A DNA stretch of 64,000 nt from Lotus japonicus (taxonomy: Eukaryota; Streptophyta; Magnoliopsida; Fabales; Fabaceae), in assembly GCF_012489685.1 (NCBI RefSeq), contig NC_080042.1, positions 47,916,066 through 47,980,065 on the forward strand, given 5' to 3'. The translations under genes and the position numbers were made by a program. Below, piece after piece: positions 11,279 through 21,066 of the stretch (positions are counted from its first letter, which is position 1; every line of letters starts with the position of its first letter). The notes beneath the pieces are model-generated. The model had not been told where the DNA came from. It searched no databases and saw only the letters and a list, made by a program, of their open reading frames with translations.

Positions 11279-11395
11279 GCAAGTAACATACATACACAAT
11301 TTCAAAACGTGAATGATTATTACTTGTCTATGTCTTAGACTATTTCTTTATTTATCCTTTAATGTTGAAGGTTTGTAACACAATTTTATTTACAG
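11279..11395 (+). other. GC-AG intron of the ankyrin gene
   Basis: A 117-bp interval starting GCAAGTAAC and ending TTTACAG. No GT donor nearby gives the family-typical phase-0 join LRE/QLTWIALKS. GC donors followed by AAGT with an AG before them are the accepted minor variant of U2 introns. Confidence 0.65.
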
Positions 11396-12036
11396 CAACT
11401 AACATGGATAGCATTAAAATCAGTTGTTCCACAACCTGTTGAGCCAAAGTCAATGGCCATCAAGGTCCCTCCAGAAAGTACATATAAATTTATGCAACAA
11501 GAGGGCCCAGACATGGAACCGTTCAAAGACAGAATCAACACACTTATAGTGGTTTCAACCCTTATAATTACAGCAACATTCGCCACAGGTTTCGCTTTGC
11601 CCGGGGGTATATTAATGGCTCAGGTGATCCAGGGCCAGGTATGGCTGTGCTGCTACATCACATATGGTTTAAAATATTCATCTTTTGCAATACAATATCA
11701 ATGTATGGTGCAATTAGTGTTACTATCATTCTCATTTGGGCCCAGCTGGGAGATATAACTTTGGCAATTCATGCGCTTAAAGTGGCAAAGCCTCTTCTGG
11801 GAATAACTCTTGGGACACTGTCTCTGTCATTTTTAGCTGGGGTGCACCTAGTTATAAGGGATCTCACTTGGCTAGACACTTCTTTCTTGGCCATGGGTTT
11901 GCTTTTCATCTTGGTGCTGTTGTTGTTGTACACTATGCTCTGGTTCCCCTCATCAACAAGCAATCTAGTTGTCAGATATGTATCCTACTACCCCTTCCTG
12001 CTGTTGGCTTCATTGGTTGACAAACATGGAGATTAG
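11396..12036 (+). pseudogene. Ankyrin gene, last exon: PGG domain and membrane segments, frameshifted
   Basis: Starts QLTWIALKS in frame with the previous exon and reads through the PGG motif to about 11606. The remaining family-like sequence (hydrophobic segments near 11660-11720, 11770-11850, 11880-11950) continues only in the next frame and ends at the stop at 12034-12036. The change sits at a CCCGGGGG run, so a 1-base deletion or a homopolymer read error is equally possible. The PGG domain (PF13962) forms the membrane part of this family. Confidence 0.7.
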
Positions 12037-13073
12037 TTCTAAAATTAGGCATAAAAAATATGTTACCTGGCTATATAGCCAGTTTTATTTTTATTTTTAG
12101 TTTGTTTCCAGCACTACAACATTTTATGGTTCTAGCAACATTTCTTTTTTCATTAAGGGTAAACTGTCGCCTAAAAATGTAAAAAGCCAATCATTTTGAA
12201 GTCATATTTTTGTCTATTTTGTAAATTATATGGATCAACATGTCATAACTATTGCTCTAAAGTTTAACACTGCGTCCCAGCACACTTTCAAGTGACTCAG
12301 TTTCAAGTTACATATCCTTCTTTCCTTCATTGATTTCAAAACAATGTAAAAATGAAGGGAATCTGGTAGGGAATGAGTATATGTCGTATTGGCTTCAAAA
12401 CAACTTTAGGAGTAGCTGTAAAGACGAGGAGGAGGAGGAGGAGGATTTGTATCAGGGTGGAAGAAAGTTCTGGGATGGAATGATGAAGAAGTAGGAGGAG
12501 GAGGGAGAGAGAAATAGAGTGGAAGCGTGAGGCAGGGATAAAGAACTTCTGGAGATAAGGGTTTTTTTTAGGTTTTGTTTTATTATTTCACTACCAAAAA
12601 AAAGCCTTCGGCTGCGGACAAAAAATTGCGGCTATATGCAAAAAAAACGTGGTTGGAATTAGAAATTTAAAGTTTTATTAATTATTTATCCAAGTGGCGT
12701 GCTGATAAGGTTTGTTAGATCAACTAATGAGTCCACATCAACAAATTATTTTATCATTTTGACGACACATTCAATGAAGGACCAAAATTGCCGACCTAAA
12801 AAACAAGTAGAACCAAAAGCGCTCGTTTTAAAAACATGGGATCGGTTTTGCACAATCATGTTAGATCATGGACCAAATGTGCAATTAAGCCTTTAATTTG
12901 TTTTTGTAAGTAAGTGTTTGAATTGAATAGAAGTGAAACAATTAATATTTATAACTCATTTGAAATGCAGTTATAATTTCAATGATAAATTTTAAAACGG
13001 CCGGGAAATTTGGTTATGTTTTGAAACGTTCGAAAACGGTTCCTCGCTGTAAAAGTACCAAATATGTCCTGAA
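12037..13073. other. Non-coding region with a possible CACTA terminus
   Basis: No gene seen. A GAGGAG-rich stretch at 12425-12510. At 12589 the motif CACTACCAAAAAAAAGCC resembles the terminus of En/Spm (CACTA) transposons and is followed by repeated GCGGC/TGCGG words. No partner end was found. Confidence 0.4.
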
Positions 13074-13082
13074 TATATTTAA

Positions 13083-13688
13083 GGTTTAAATACTCTGGAG
13101 GTCCCTGAAATTGTCTGCCGTACGAAAATAAGTCCCTGAAATTTTTTTTCCCGATACCGAATCCCTGAAATTATTTTTTTAATCAGAATAAGTCCCTACT
13201 CATGTTTCCAACCTATGTGGCTCAATTTTTGCTGAGTCATTTATTCCACGTGACTTTTCTATTTTTTTAAATACACATATATTAAAAAAAAAAATTAAAC
13301 ATTTAAATTTAAAATTAAAATGTTATTAACCTAATTAACCCTAAATCCCTAAAAAAGATTTTAATTTTAAATTTAAATGTTTAAATTTAAAATTAAAATC
13401 TTATTAACCTAATTAACCCTAAATCACTAAATCTAATTAACTCTAAAAAGATTTTAAATTAAAATAAAATATTTTATTTTATTTTTTTAATCCATGTGTA
13501 TTTAAAAAAAAATAGAAAAGCCAAGTGGAATAAATGACTCAGCAAAAATTGTGTCACATAGGCTGAAAACACGAGTAGGGACTTATTCTGATTAAAAAAA
13601 ATTCCAGGGATTCGGAATCGGAAAAAAAAAATTCAGGGACTTATTTTCGTACGCAGACAATTTCAGGGACCTCCAGAGTATTTAAGCC
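13083..13688. mobile_element. MULE-type MITE with long TIRs and 9-bp target duplication
   Basis: A 606-bp element with terminal inverted repeats of about 190 bp (13083-13275 and 13497-13688) that begin GGTTTAAATACTCTGG / GGCTTAAATACTCTGG. A perfect 9-bp direct repeat TATATTTAA flanks it (13074-13082 and 13689-13697). Long TIRs with a 9-bp duplication are the hallmark of Mutator-like elements. The core is AT-rich and non-coding, with an internal duplication of an ATTTAAAATTAAAAT...CCTAATTAACCCTAAATC unit. Confidence 0.9.
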
Positions 13689-13697
13689 TATATTTAA

Positions 13698-14647
13698 AAC
13701 CGGAATTTGACCTTTCCTTATCTTTATGAATAGATATGATTGATTTTGTGAGCTTGACTATAATATTGCTATGTTATATTTTTAGAGCTTCGGAAGAGCT
13801 CTCCCCCGTTGCGGAGGTTCGTAAAACTTCTGAAGCAATGAAAAGCCCTACAAGATACCTTTTTGAGAAAATTTAAAAGTATCTAAATCTATCCAAATGT
13901 TGTGAGGATTCCATTTCTACAGTAAAAATACGTTCGAAACCGTGAATAGTGTTTCAAGTCGTAAACGAGATGACTTCGGAGAATTACGCCATGAGATATT
14001 GTAAGCCAAGGTTAGAGGTTTTTTTTTGAACGTAGGTTAGAGGTTAATTAGTGGTGAGTTGTGGCTTCATGGGATCATTGAAATTTTTGTTCTTTAGGGT
14101 GGGGCTACATGGTCAATTAAGGAGATTTTTACGGTATTTCTTAACCACTTAGGTTAGTTAGATCATGTGTTTTGTTCTCCTTCAAGCAAGCCAATTAAGT
14201 TGATGTGTTCTCCGCTCCTCCACCAAGCTTGTTGGCCGTGGGTATTGAAGCCCATTTTCCTTGTTCATTTGCATATATTTTCTTGAGTGAAGTAGAGAGA
14301 AAAGAGAGAAGGTGAGAGAAACCATGAACATTTCATCTTTCTACCTCTACATACTACAAACACCAATACCACCACCCTCCTGAAGCCTAAGAACCACTTC
14401 CTCTCTTCCATTGCTTTGATTGCCTTCATAAAAAGGTAGAGCACTTGAAGATATCTCTCTTGTTATGAGTTTTGTTTTCCAAAAGGTTGAGTTTTTAGTG
14501 AAAGCTTACATGAAACCTTCCTCTTGTCTTCACTAAAGTTGTAACCCTTGCTCTAAGATTTGTTTCTATGGTTTTACATAAAAAAAAATATTGAGTTTGA
14601 ACACTTGAAATTTTTGAGTACTTAATTTAATTTTTTATTTAAGTCCC
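13698..14647. other. Non-coding region, probable retroelement debris
   Basis: No gene seen. It includes GTTGGCCGTGGGTATTGAAGCCCA (14231 onward) and pyrimidine-rich text typical of LTR/5' leader debris, without assignable ends. Confidence 0.35.
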
Positions 14648-14965
14648 TTTGAGGAATACTAAGCAATCTGTAATTTTCTTGAATATCACTAAAGAAAAGA
14701 GCATTCTAAAAAAATTATGGAATTCGAGGAACTGTTCTTCTTGGATGAACTCCTAAAAGAATATTCGGAAAGACGTCATCAATTATTCTGTACCAGAATC
14801 CACAAAGATACAATGCAATTGATCAAGACTCACAATGCAGATCGTATCTATACAGTTTTGCACTTCTCGACAAATATAATCTATTTCATTATTCTAATTG
14901 GTCATTCTATTCTAGATAATCAAGATCTTATTAGTCTTAACTCTTGGGTTCAAGATTTCCTATTT
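14648..14965 (+). pseudogene. cemA: Nuclear copy of chloroplast cemA fragment (NUPT)
   Basis: The ORF from 14717 contains [32 protein letters not shown] and [16 protein letters not shown]. These correspond to the N-terminal/middle part of plastid CemA (envelope membrane protein, ycf10), as I recall it. Similarity also extends upstream in another frame from about 14648, showing an indel. It stops abruptly near 14965, where unrelated sequence begins. CemA is plastid-encoded in plants, so a single truncated, frameshifted copy amid transposon debris is a nuclear plastid insertion, not a gene. Confidence 0.75.
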
Positions 14966-15209
14966 GGGTTGGGCATGTCCTTCGCAAGCCTGGGACCCGC
15001 CGCAGAAGTCAATAAGACGTAGGACCAAGGCTCCATAATCAACAGGGCGGCCATCGCATAGCTAGGACGGGCAAGTCTAGGCATCAGTAGGGCATCCATC
15101 ATGATTGGATCTGGGTCTTTTACATAATTAGTAGACTTCTAGTACAGAACATTAGCGTTGTTTGTGGCTCTGACTCAGGTGTTTGTATCACTAACATTGA
15201 GAGGTTGGA

Positions 15210-15970
15210 GCTCAGATTATGGACACTAGGTTGTGGCTTCGCCGTCATGCACCACGTCAGCGCGGAAGTGGTCGACACGGCGCTCGGAACGCTTACTAGA
15301 TCTTGGTTCAGACTATTTAGTATGAACCTCAGGTGGAGCAAGAGGCTTCATCTAGGGAGGATCCATTGCATGTGGCTCGGCCTCGAGCGAGCTCGGTCTC
15401 AGATCCAACTCCAGTACAAGACCCAGATCAGGTAGGAGATCCAACGCCGGCGGAGGCAGATCTAGGACGACAACATGCTGGCAGACTACATGGAGGTTTA
15501 GATCTGTCATGAGGTGTGACTCCGGAGGACCTGAAACAGGTGTTGGATACTATACAGGCGGTGCAACGCCAGAATGAGCATTAGCAAGCTTAGGTAGAAT
15601 ACTTGAACCAGATGCATGATTTTCGCCATGGGCGGCGAGTGGAAGCGGGGGATGTGGTGGAATTTCAGTCATTTACACCGGCAGTAACGGCGGTGAAGAT
15701 TCCAGAGCATCTTCAGACTTTGGCGTTGGATATGTACTCTGGCGATTCAGATCCAGTGGATCACTTGCGGTATTTTAATACAAAAATGGTTATTGGCGGG
15801 GCTACCGATTCAGTAAAGTGTAGATTACTACCCTTAATGTTTAAAGGAACAGTGATGACTTGGTTTATCAAACAATCGTCGTATTCTGTTCGTAACTTTA
15901 CGCATTTGTCTACAAAGTTTTTGACTTAGTTCTCCGTCAAACAGGCCCAAAATGTGGTGACCACTTCGAG
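15210..15970 (+). pseudogene. Ty3/gypsy gag fragment
   Basis: The open segment 15603-15929 contains FTPAVTAVKIPEHLQT, SGDSDPVDHLRYFNTKM and GTVMTWF...SVRNFTHLSTKF, the conserved core of plant Ty3/gypsy gag (retrotransposon gag family, PF03732-type). Similar-looking acidic, proline-rich leader text continues upstream from about 15210 in a broken frame, with an in-frame stop after TKFLT. No zinc knuckle, protease or RT follows. Remnant only. Confidence 0.65.
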
Positions 15971-16458
15971 CATGAACTTTTTGAAACTTTTTATTTCAAT
16001 GCTTACATACGACATCTCTCACTCTCTCGCACACTCTTACACACTTAGTTTTATTCCATTTCTACGATACAAACATTTACTTTCACTTAGTTCTCTTCTC
16101 CCTATCCTATTTTAAATTATATGGATCACTTAACTACACGATACACTAATCTCTGATGTCTTCCATCTTCTATCCAACATACACTAATCTCTGACATCTT
16201 CTCTCTGTGACTTTCTACTAACCGATAGCTACCATGGCTCAACAGCTTCGGCATGACTCGAACTTGACTCTTCCTAAGCCCACCTTAAGCCTGTACCTGA
16301 AAAAATAAGCAGGAGGGAGTGAGCTACCAACATGGGTGAAAGATAGGCTTATGCTATGAGTCCAATTTGGACTACCGGCCTATCAGTTATTCTACGATCA
16401 CTAGCAAACACATACACAAAAATCATTAGTCTATCAATCACATATAAACAATCACAGG
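15971..16458. other. Non-coding LTR-like debris
   Basis: CT-rich leader-like sequence and an AATAAGCAGGAGGGAGTGAGCT string. No gene or complete repeat boundary can be supported. Confidence 0.3.
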
Positions 16459-17083
16459 CAAGGTTGTCAGACTCGAGAGTCCACGCAGACTCGTTTTGGG
16501 GAGGTAAACTCGTTTCGTCGAGTTAACTCGTAGACTCGTAAGAGTCTACCAAAATAAAAACCTTAATAAAAATATGTCATAGTGTATAAAGAATACATAC
16601 TACAACCACCAATGAGACATTAACCAAATAAATTCAACTTCCAACTTCATAATAAAGCAAAGTTCAATAAAATACATAAACAATTAAGGTACCAAGAATG
16701 CATAATTCATAATAAAGTCTTGGAGAAAGCTCAAAATTTTAAGTGGCGACGACGAATTGCAGCGGTGATGTCTCCTCTTCTTCTAGGGTTCGAATGTGGA
16801 TGAGAATGTTGGATTGAAATGAGAAACCCTCTCTTTCTCTCAGCTTTTGTTGAAAGCTTTTCAGGAAAACCCAAAATCACCCCATTTAATTTGAGGATTT
16901 AGGGAAAAATTCGTTTTCTCCGTGACTCGTATACTCGGTGTAGAATCGCGAGTTTACCGAGTCAACAAGAGTTTGTTCGAATCTTGAAATTTTAGAGTTT
17001 ACTTAAGAGTTAACTCGTGTTGGGGACCTGGAAACGTAGAATCGTAAGATTCTAAGAGTCAACTCAGGAGTTTGACAACCTTG
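16459..17083. mobile_element. Non-autonomous hAT-like element
   Basis: A 625-bp element with termini CAAGGTTGTCAGACTC and GAGTTTGACAACCTTG, i.e. 16-bp terminal inverted repeats with one mismatch. It is flanked by an 8-bp repeat with one mismatch (ATCACAGG 16451-16458, ATCACAAG 17084-17091). CA...TG ends and 8-bp duplications fit hAT. Both ends are rich in GACTCG/CGAGTC words, which form subterminal repeats. No transposase. Confidence 0.7.
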
Positions 17084-17091
17084 ATCACAAG

Positions 17092-18093
17092 TATAATGCA
17101 ATTATGCAATGCATGCCACCACGACAACCAATAAATATCACATATGTATCTTGGGCCCATTGGCTACACAAAGCCATTCAACTTTGGAACTTCACTCGAG
17201 AACATAGGCGCCAACCCTGGTCCACTTTCTTTGCTACAATTTCAGCTGACAGTCAGGACGACACAACCATTCATGGTTTTCCCACTACACTAGTCTGAAC
17301 ACACTAGATCCCTATCACGCCCTTGTGCTGAGACGAGCCATTGTATCATCCCCAGGACACTTCACTTCTACAGTGTCACCTCAGGTATCTGGGGCATCCA
17401 CACCGGGTGCACTTCTGGGGTCTTAGGTGGAAGTTGTCGCACGTTCCTACTCCTAATACTCCTTGCACAAAATCAATAATGCATATGGACAACTATCACA
17501 ATAATTTGTCAACCATCTCCCCCTTTCCTGCGCAATACCATACACGGTCCACATTACTCACATCTGAGTAATCTTCTTGAAGACATTCAGTATCCTCACT
17601 TGAACCATAACCTGGAATACCTGTTATTCAGTGATTAACAGTAAAAACCACAGTAGTATGTATAAACAGTTCATGCAGTTTAGCTAAGTCCTTATCCACC
17701 TAATTAATCTCTAAATTCATTTGCCTATATGCAAAAGTTCTTCTTCCAAATGATAATTATTTCCTTGTCGATCACTGAATAGTCATTCCTTGGTTCTTTC
17801 CAAATAATGCCTTCAAAAGATTCTTTCACTAAATAAGGTCCTTTTACAATTTCACGACTCAATCGAACAATATTCATCAGTCACAAAGCTATCAAACATG
17901 ATCAGGAGTAGTCATCCTGCTAGAGAACTCATATGTAATATTACATCAGGCAATAACAAGGAATAACACATATAGACATACTCATATGTAATATTACATC
18001 ATCAAGACTTACACACATGTATAACGAAACACACAACACAATCAATCACAGATAACCAACCAGCAAGTATCTGAATTGACTTCGTAATATAAT
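17092..18093. other. Non-coding LTR-like debris
   Basis: No gene supported. The ORFs at 17104-17298 and 17341-17571 have no recognisable domain. The sequence probably belongs to the same old LTR that the hAT element interrupted. Confidence 0.3.
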
Positions 18094-18484
18094 TGTAACA
18101 TCCTGACTTGGTGACTGACCCCACTGTAACAACACGAGTCTTTTCAGCGCACTTTGTCCTCACTTGCGCACTTCCCGAGAAAACTTCCAGGAGGTCACCC
18201 ATCCCAATATTACTCCAAGGCTAGCACACTTAACCATGAAGTTCTTATGAGTTGGGCTCCTGAAAAGAAGTTGCAACTTGTTGTCATGAGTAGTACCAAT
18301 CAAATCTCTTATGCCCTCCTCAACTGTATAGTCCATGCCTATACAGTCTCGGAATACCTCTTGTTCGAGTGTGAGATCGGTTCATTCATGTGCCCCTCCG
18401 CCTAGAAGCCTGCTAGGAGCCGCTCCTTGTCCGTGCCTCACTGCACCGGCGATCACTCCCCGCCCTCGTCGACCCCGGGCGTCA
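18094..18484 (-). mobile_element. Cassandra-type LTR containing 5S rRNA-derived sequence
   Basis: On the minus strand the sequence contains ATTGGGATGGGTGACCTCC, AGTTCTTATGAGTTGG-like and TTAAGTGTGCTAGCC text (about 18165-18260). This matches the 3' half of 5S rRNA, with its internal control region, as used by Cassandra TRIMs for RNA polymerase III transcription. TG...CA ends can be drawn at 18484 (TGACGCCC, minus) and 18094 (...GATGTTACA, minus). No initiator-Met PBS follows on the minus-strand 3' side, so this is a solo or 3' LTR. No exact 5-bp duplication was found, so the ends may be off by some bases. Confidence 0.65.
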
Positions 18485-19820
18485 AAATAACCCTAACTAC
18501 CAACCAAGAGGTAACCCCTCCTCCCTAACCTGGATTCCTTTGCATATCCGTGAGAAGTCGGATGTTCCTCATCTTCTTAAGGCATCTGGTGTTCGTCTCT
18601 TTATCCGGAATCACGAATTGGGGTTAGTATGCTAACAATAACATTCCAATATCCCTGTTTAAACATCATATATCCCATAACTATATAAGCATACATATAC
18701 ATATATATTATGCCTCTCCCAAATTTCTTTAATTAATTTTATTAAGTCTTCTCCGTCGATTGTAGTCCTTATCAAGTCCAAGCCCTGTGAAGTCCGTATA
18801 GTCTGATCAAAGTCTGACAAGTTCACCAATGGTCCAGTATTAGGTCAAAGAGTCTCATGGTCGCATAGTCTCAAAGTATCATAGTCTCATAAATTCATTA
18901 ATGGTCCATGTTCTCATCATCTTCCTCCAATTCATGTTCATGATTCCCAACTATTAATTTAGAGTATTAATCAATCCTACTAAAATTTAAATTCTGACTT
19001 TCCTTTATTTTTCTTAGGCCATGTTTGTTTTTCACTAATTTAGGATCTAAAAGCCATTTTCTTTGGAAAAAGACTTCTCAAAATTAGTTTTCAATTTTTT
19101 TCACAATCTGAATTCAGAATCAATTTCTTCATATTTTTTCCTACAACTTTTATTCTTGACTTAACCCCTAAATCTTCATCTAAGCTTAATTTGTTCTCAA
19201 TTTAAAGTAGCTTAATATTGGTTTATAGCCCAAAAATACTTATTTTCTTGATTTTTATTAATTTCCCTAATCTTACTTCATAAACAACCTCAGAGATAAG
19301 GATACTCACAAGTCAGAGGTTTGATTTCGAGATTATCATCTCCTCTTTGAAGATGGTGAGGCCGAAAGGGAGAAAATTGTGTCTTTTCCTTCAAAATATA
19401 AAGGCACAAATTCTAGGTGAGAAAAGTAATGTTTTTTTACCATTAAATGAAGAATTAGAGGTTAGAAATGAGTTCAGAAGGTCAAGAACTTACAGAATAC
19501 AAGTTCTGGAAAATTTCGGAGCAAATTATGAATTTTCCAGCGAATGACTCGCCGAAGAAGGTGAATGGAGGCAGCGGAGGTCCGGCGGCGGTTGGATCTG
19601 GGCGTTGTTCCTTGTTTCTCTCTTCATGAAGGTCAAAACGGTGGTGGAATCGTGGCAAACGGATGTCAGAGCAGGGAGAAAAACACGTTTGAAGGTGCTG
19701 ATTTTCCAGTAGGGTCGCCAGAATCTTCAAAGTTGAAGAACAGCAACCCAGAAACAGCTCAGATCGATGCCAAACTTTCCTGAATCCATCCTTGGGCTTC
19801 CAGAAACGTGATTCTATAGT
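18485..19820. other. Non-coding LTR-like debris
   Basis: AT-rich sequence with AGTCTCA/GTCTCATAGTC words around 18840-18900 and several small ORFs of no recognisable family (19347-19547, 19565-19783). No gene called. Confidence 0.3.
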
Positions 19821-20302
19821 TTATGGAGAGATTTTGGCAGGTTTAAGATAGGATTCGAAGAGGACAGATTTGGTGATGTTTGAGCGTGATGGTGGGTGCC
19901 AGGAAGGAAATTCCTTACCATTGATCAACTTTCCACAAGTGCAAGGAAGAAACCTTGCACAAAACCTTTGAAGTAAATCCTCCCATGAGGCTAGATCCTT
20001 TTGTTCATCAAACCAAGCTCTAGCTCCCCTTGTCAAAGAATGAGGGAAGAGTTTAATCTTCACTTCATCACTTGAAGCACCCTCAATCTTAGCAAGGGAA
20101 CTAGCTTGGGTAAACTTGACCATGTGAGCATGCAAGTTCTCGTACTTAGACCCCCCCCATACTTGTTTCCAATAACAAGCTTGATGAGAGCCGGATGGAA
20201 CTCATCAACTTTTTCATTAGCTTTGGGGGTCCCTTCCGAAACCTTTGGTCCGCTTTTAATCACATCACAAACAAAATCATTATCATGGTTAGCTTTTATC
20301 AT
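19821..20302 (-). pseudogene. Second gag-like segment (gag') of element 1
   Basis: Two overlapping minus-strand frames (20302-20060, 20135-19821) carry NDNDFVCDVIKSGPKVS, ALIKLVIGNKYGG, HMVKFTQASSLAKIEG and IKLFPHSLTRGARAWFDEQ...LQRFCARFLP. This is the gag core again (compare FINLVSQNKYGG...LSLFPFSLRDTAEEW in the first gag), located downstream of the protease where RT would be expected. One frameshift separates the parts. Confidence 0.6.
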
Positions 20303-20392
20303 AGGATTGAAAACAGAAAATTGAACCTTTTCCTTACCAACACGGAGAATGAGATGACCCTTGTCAACATTAATCTTAGCTCTACCAGTAGC

Positions 20393-20988
20393 TCAGAAAG
20401 GTCGACCAAGAATGGGAGGAATCTTCTCATCCTCCTCCATATCAAGCACAACAAAATCCACGGGGAACACATACTTGTCCACCCTCACCATTACATCCTT
20501 CACAATCCCATATGGAGTCTTGAGGGATCGATCCGCCATTTGTAAGGAGAGCATGGTTGGAGTAACCTCTCCTAAGTTCAGCCTCTCAAACATGGTAAGC
20601 GGCATCAAATTGATGCTCGCTCCTAGGTCGCACAAGGCTTCCACGTCCTCCATGCCTTCAATCTCCACCGGAATAGTGAAACTTCCGGGTCTCTTCTTTC
20701 CTTAGGCATTTACCGCTGCAAAATGGCACTACATTCCTCCATCAACAATATCGTCTCATCTACTCCCTTCAATCTCCTTCTCTTATGCAGAATATCCTTC
20801 ATAAACTTAGCATATATAGGCATTTGTTCCAAAGCCTCGGCAAAAGGAATACTAATGTGGAGCTTTTTCAAAACATCAACAAATTTTGCAAACTTTTTAT
20901 CTAAGCTCTTCTTAGCCAATGCTTTGGGAAACGGAACCTTGCTAGTTTCAGGAGTAAGATCAATTGTCTCTCTCGCCTTGATAGACAA
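20393..20988 (-). pseudogene. Retroviral-type aspartic protease region of element 1
   Basis: The minus frame 20668-20393 contains EALCDLGASINLMPLTMF (DLG in place of the usual D-T/S-G catalytic triad, as common in Athila-type elements) and IPPILGRPF, the protease core. The preceding frame 20988-20710 carries the linker FPKALAKKSLDKKFAKFVDVLKK-like and HISIPFAEALEQMPIYAKF, typical of this lineage. A frameshift lies between them near 20700. Confidence 0.65.
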
Positions 20989-21066
20989 AACTACTTCTCC
21001 CTTAACTATCTCATCTCTCTTTTCTCCCTCTGTTTTTCTCTACAATTCATTCATCACTCTCCCACT

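Larger units (their letters stand above)
6873..12036 (+). pseudogene. ACD6-like ankyrin repeat / PGG-domain membrane protein gene, probably disrupted
   Basis: Plant ankyrin-PGG proteins (ACD6 relatives) sit in membranes and act in defence and cell-death signalling. The first in-frame ATG is at 6873. Parts: an acidic N-terminal segment (6873 to about 7280), an ankyrin exon (7665-8450), a second ankyrin exon (10728-11278), and a QLTWIALKS plus PGG/transmembrane part (11396-12036). Splice phases agree: 8450/10728 joins in phase 1 and 11278/11396 in phase 0. About seven ankyrin units are visible (for example TVLHVAAENG, TALHVAAKAG, IPLHYAASIG, ILHLAAQSG, TPLHLATLC), followed by the signature TLIVVSTLIITATFATGFALPGG region and three more hydrophobic segments. 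Two defects: a non-homologous stretch with an in-frame stop at 7302 near the 5' end, and a 1-base loss in a G run at about 11603-11608. It is therefore a recent pseudogene, or an active gene with unrecognised splicing plus a sequencing error. Confidence 0.7.

Noticed and set aside
12589..12606. CACTA transposon terminus
   Set aside because: Only one end; no inverted partner or 3-bp duplication located, so not listed as an element.
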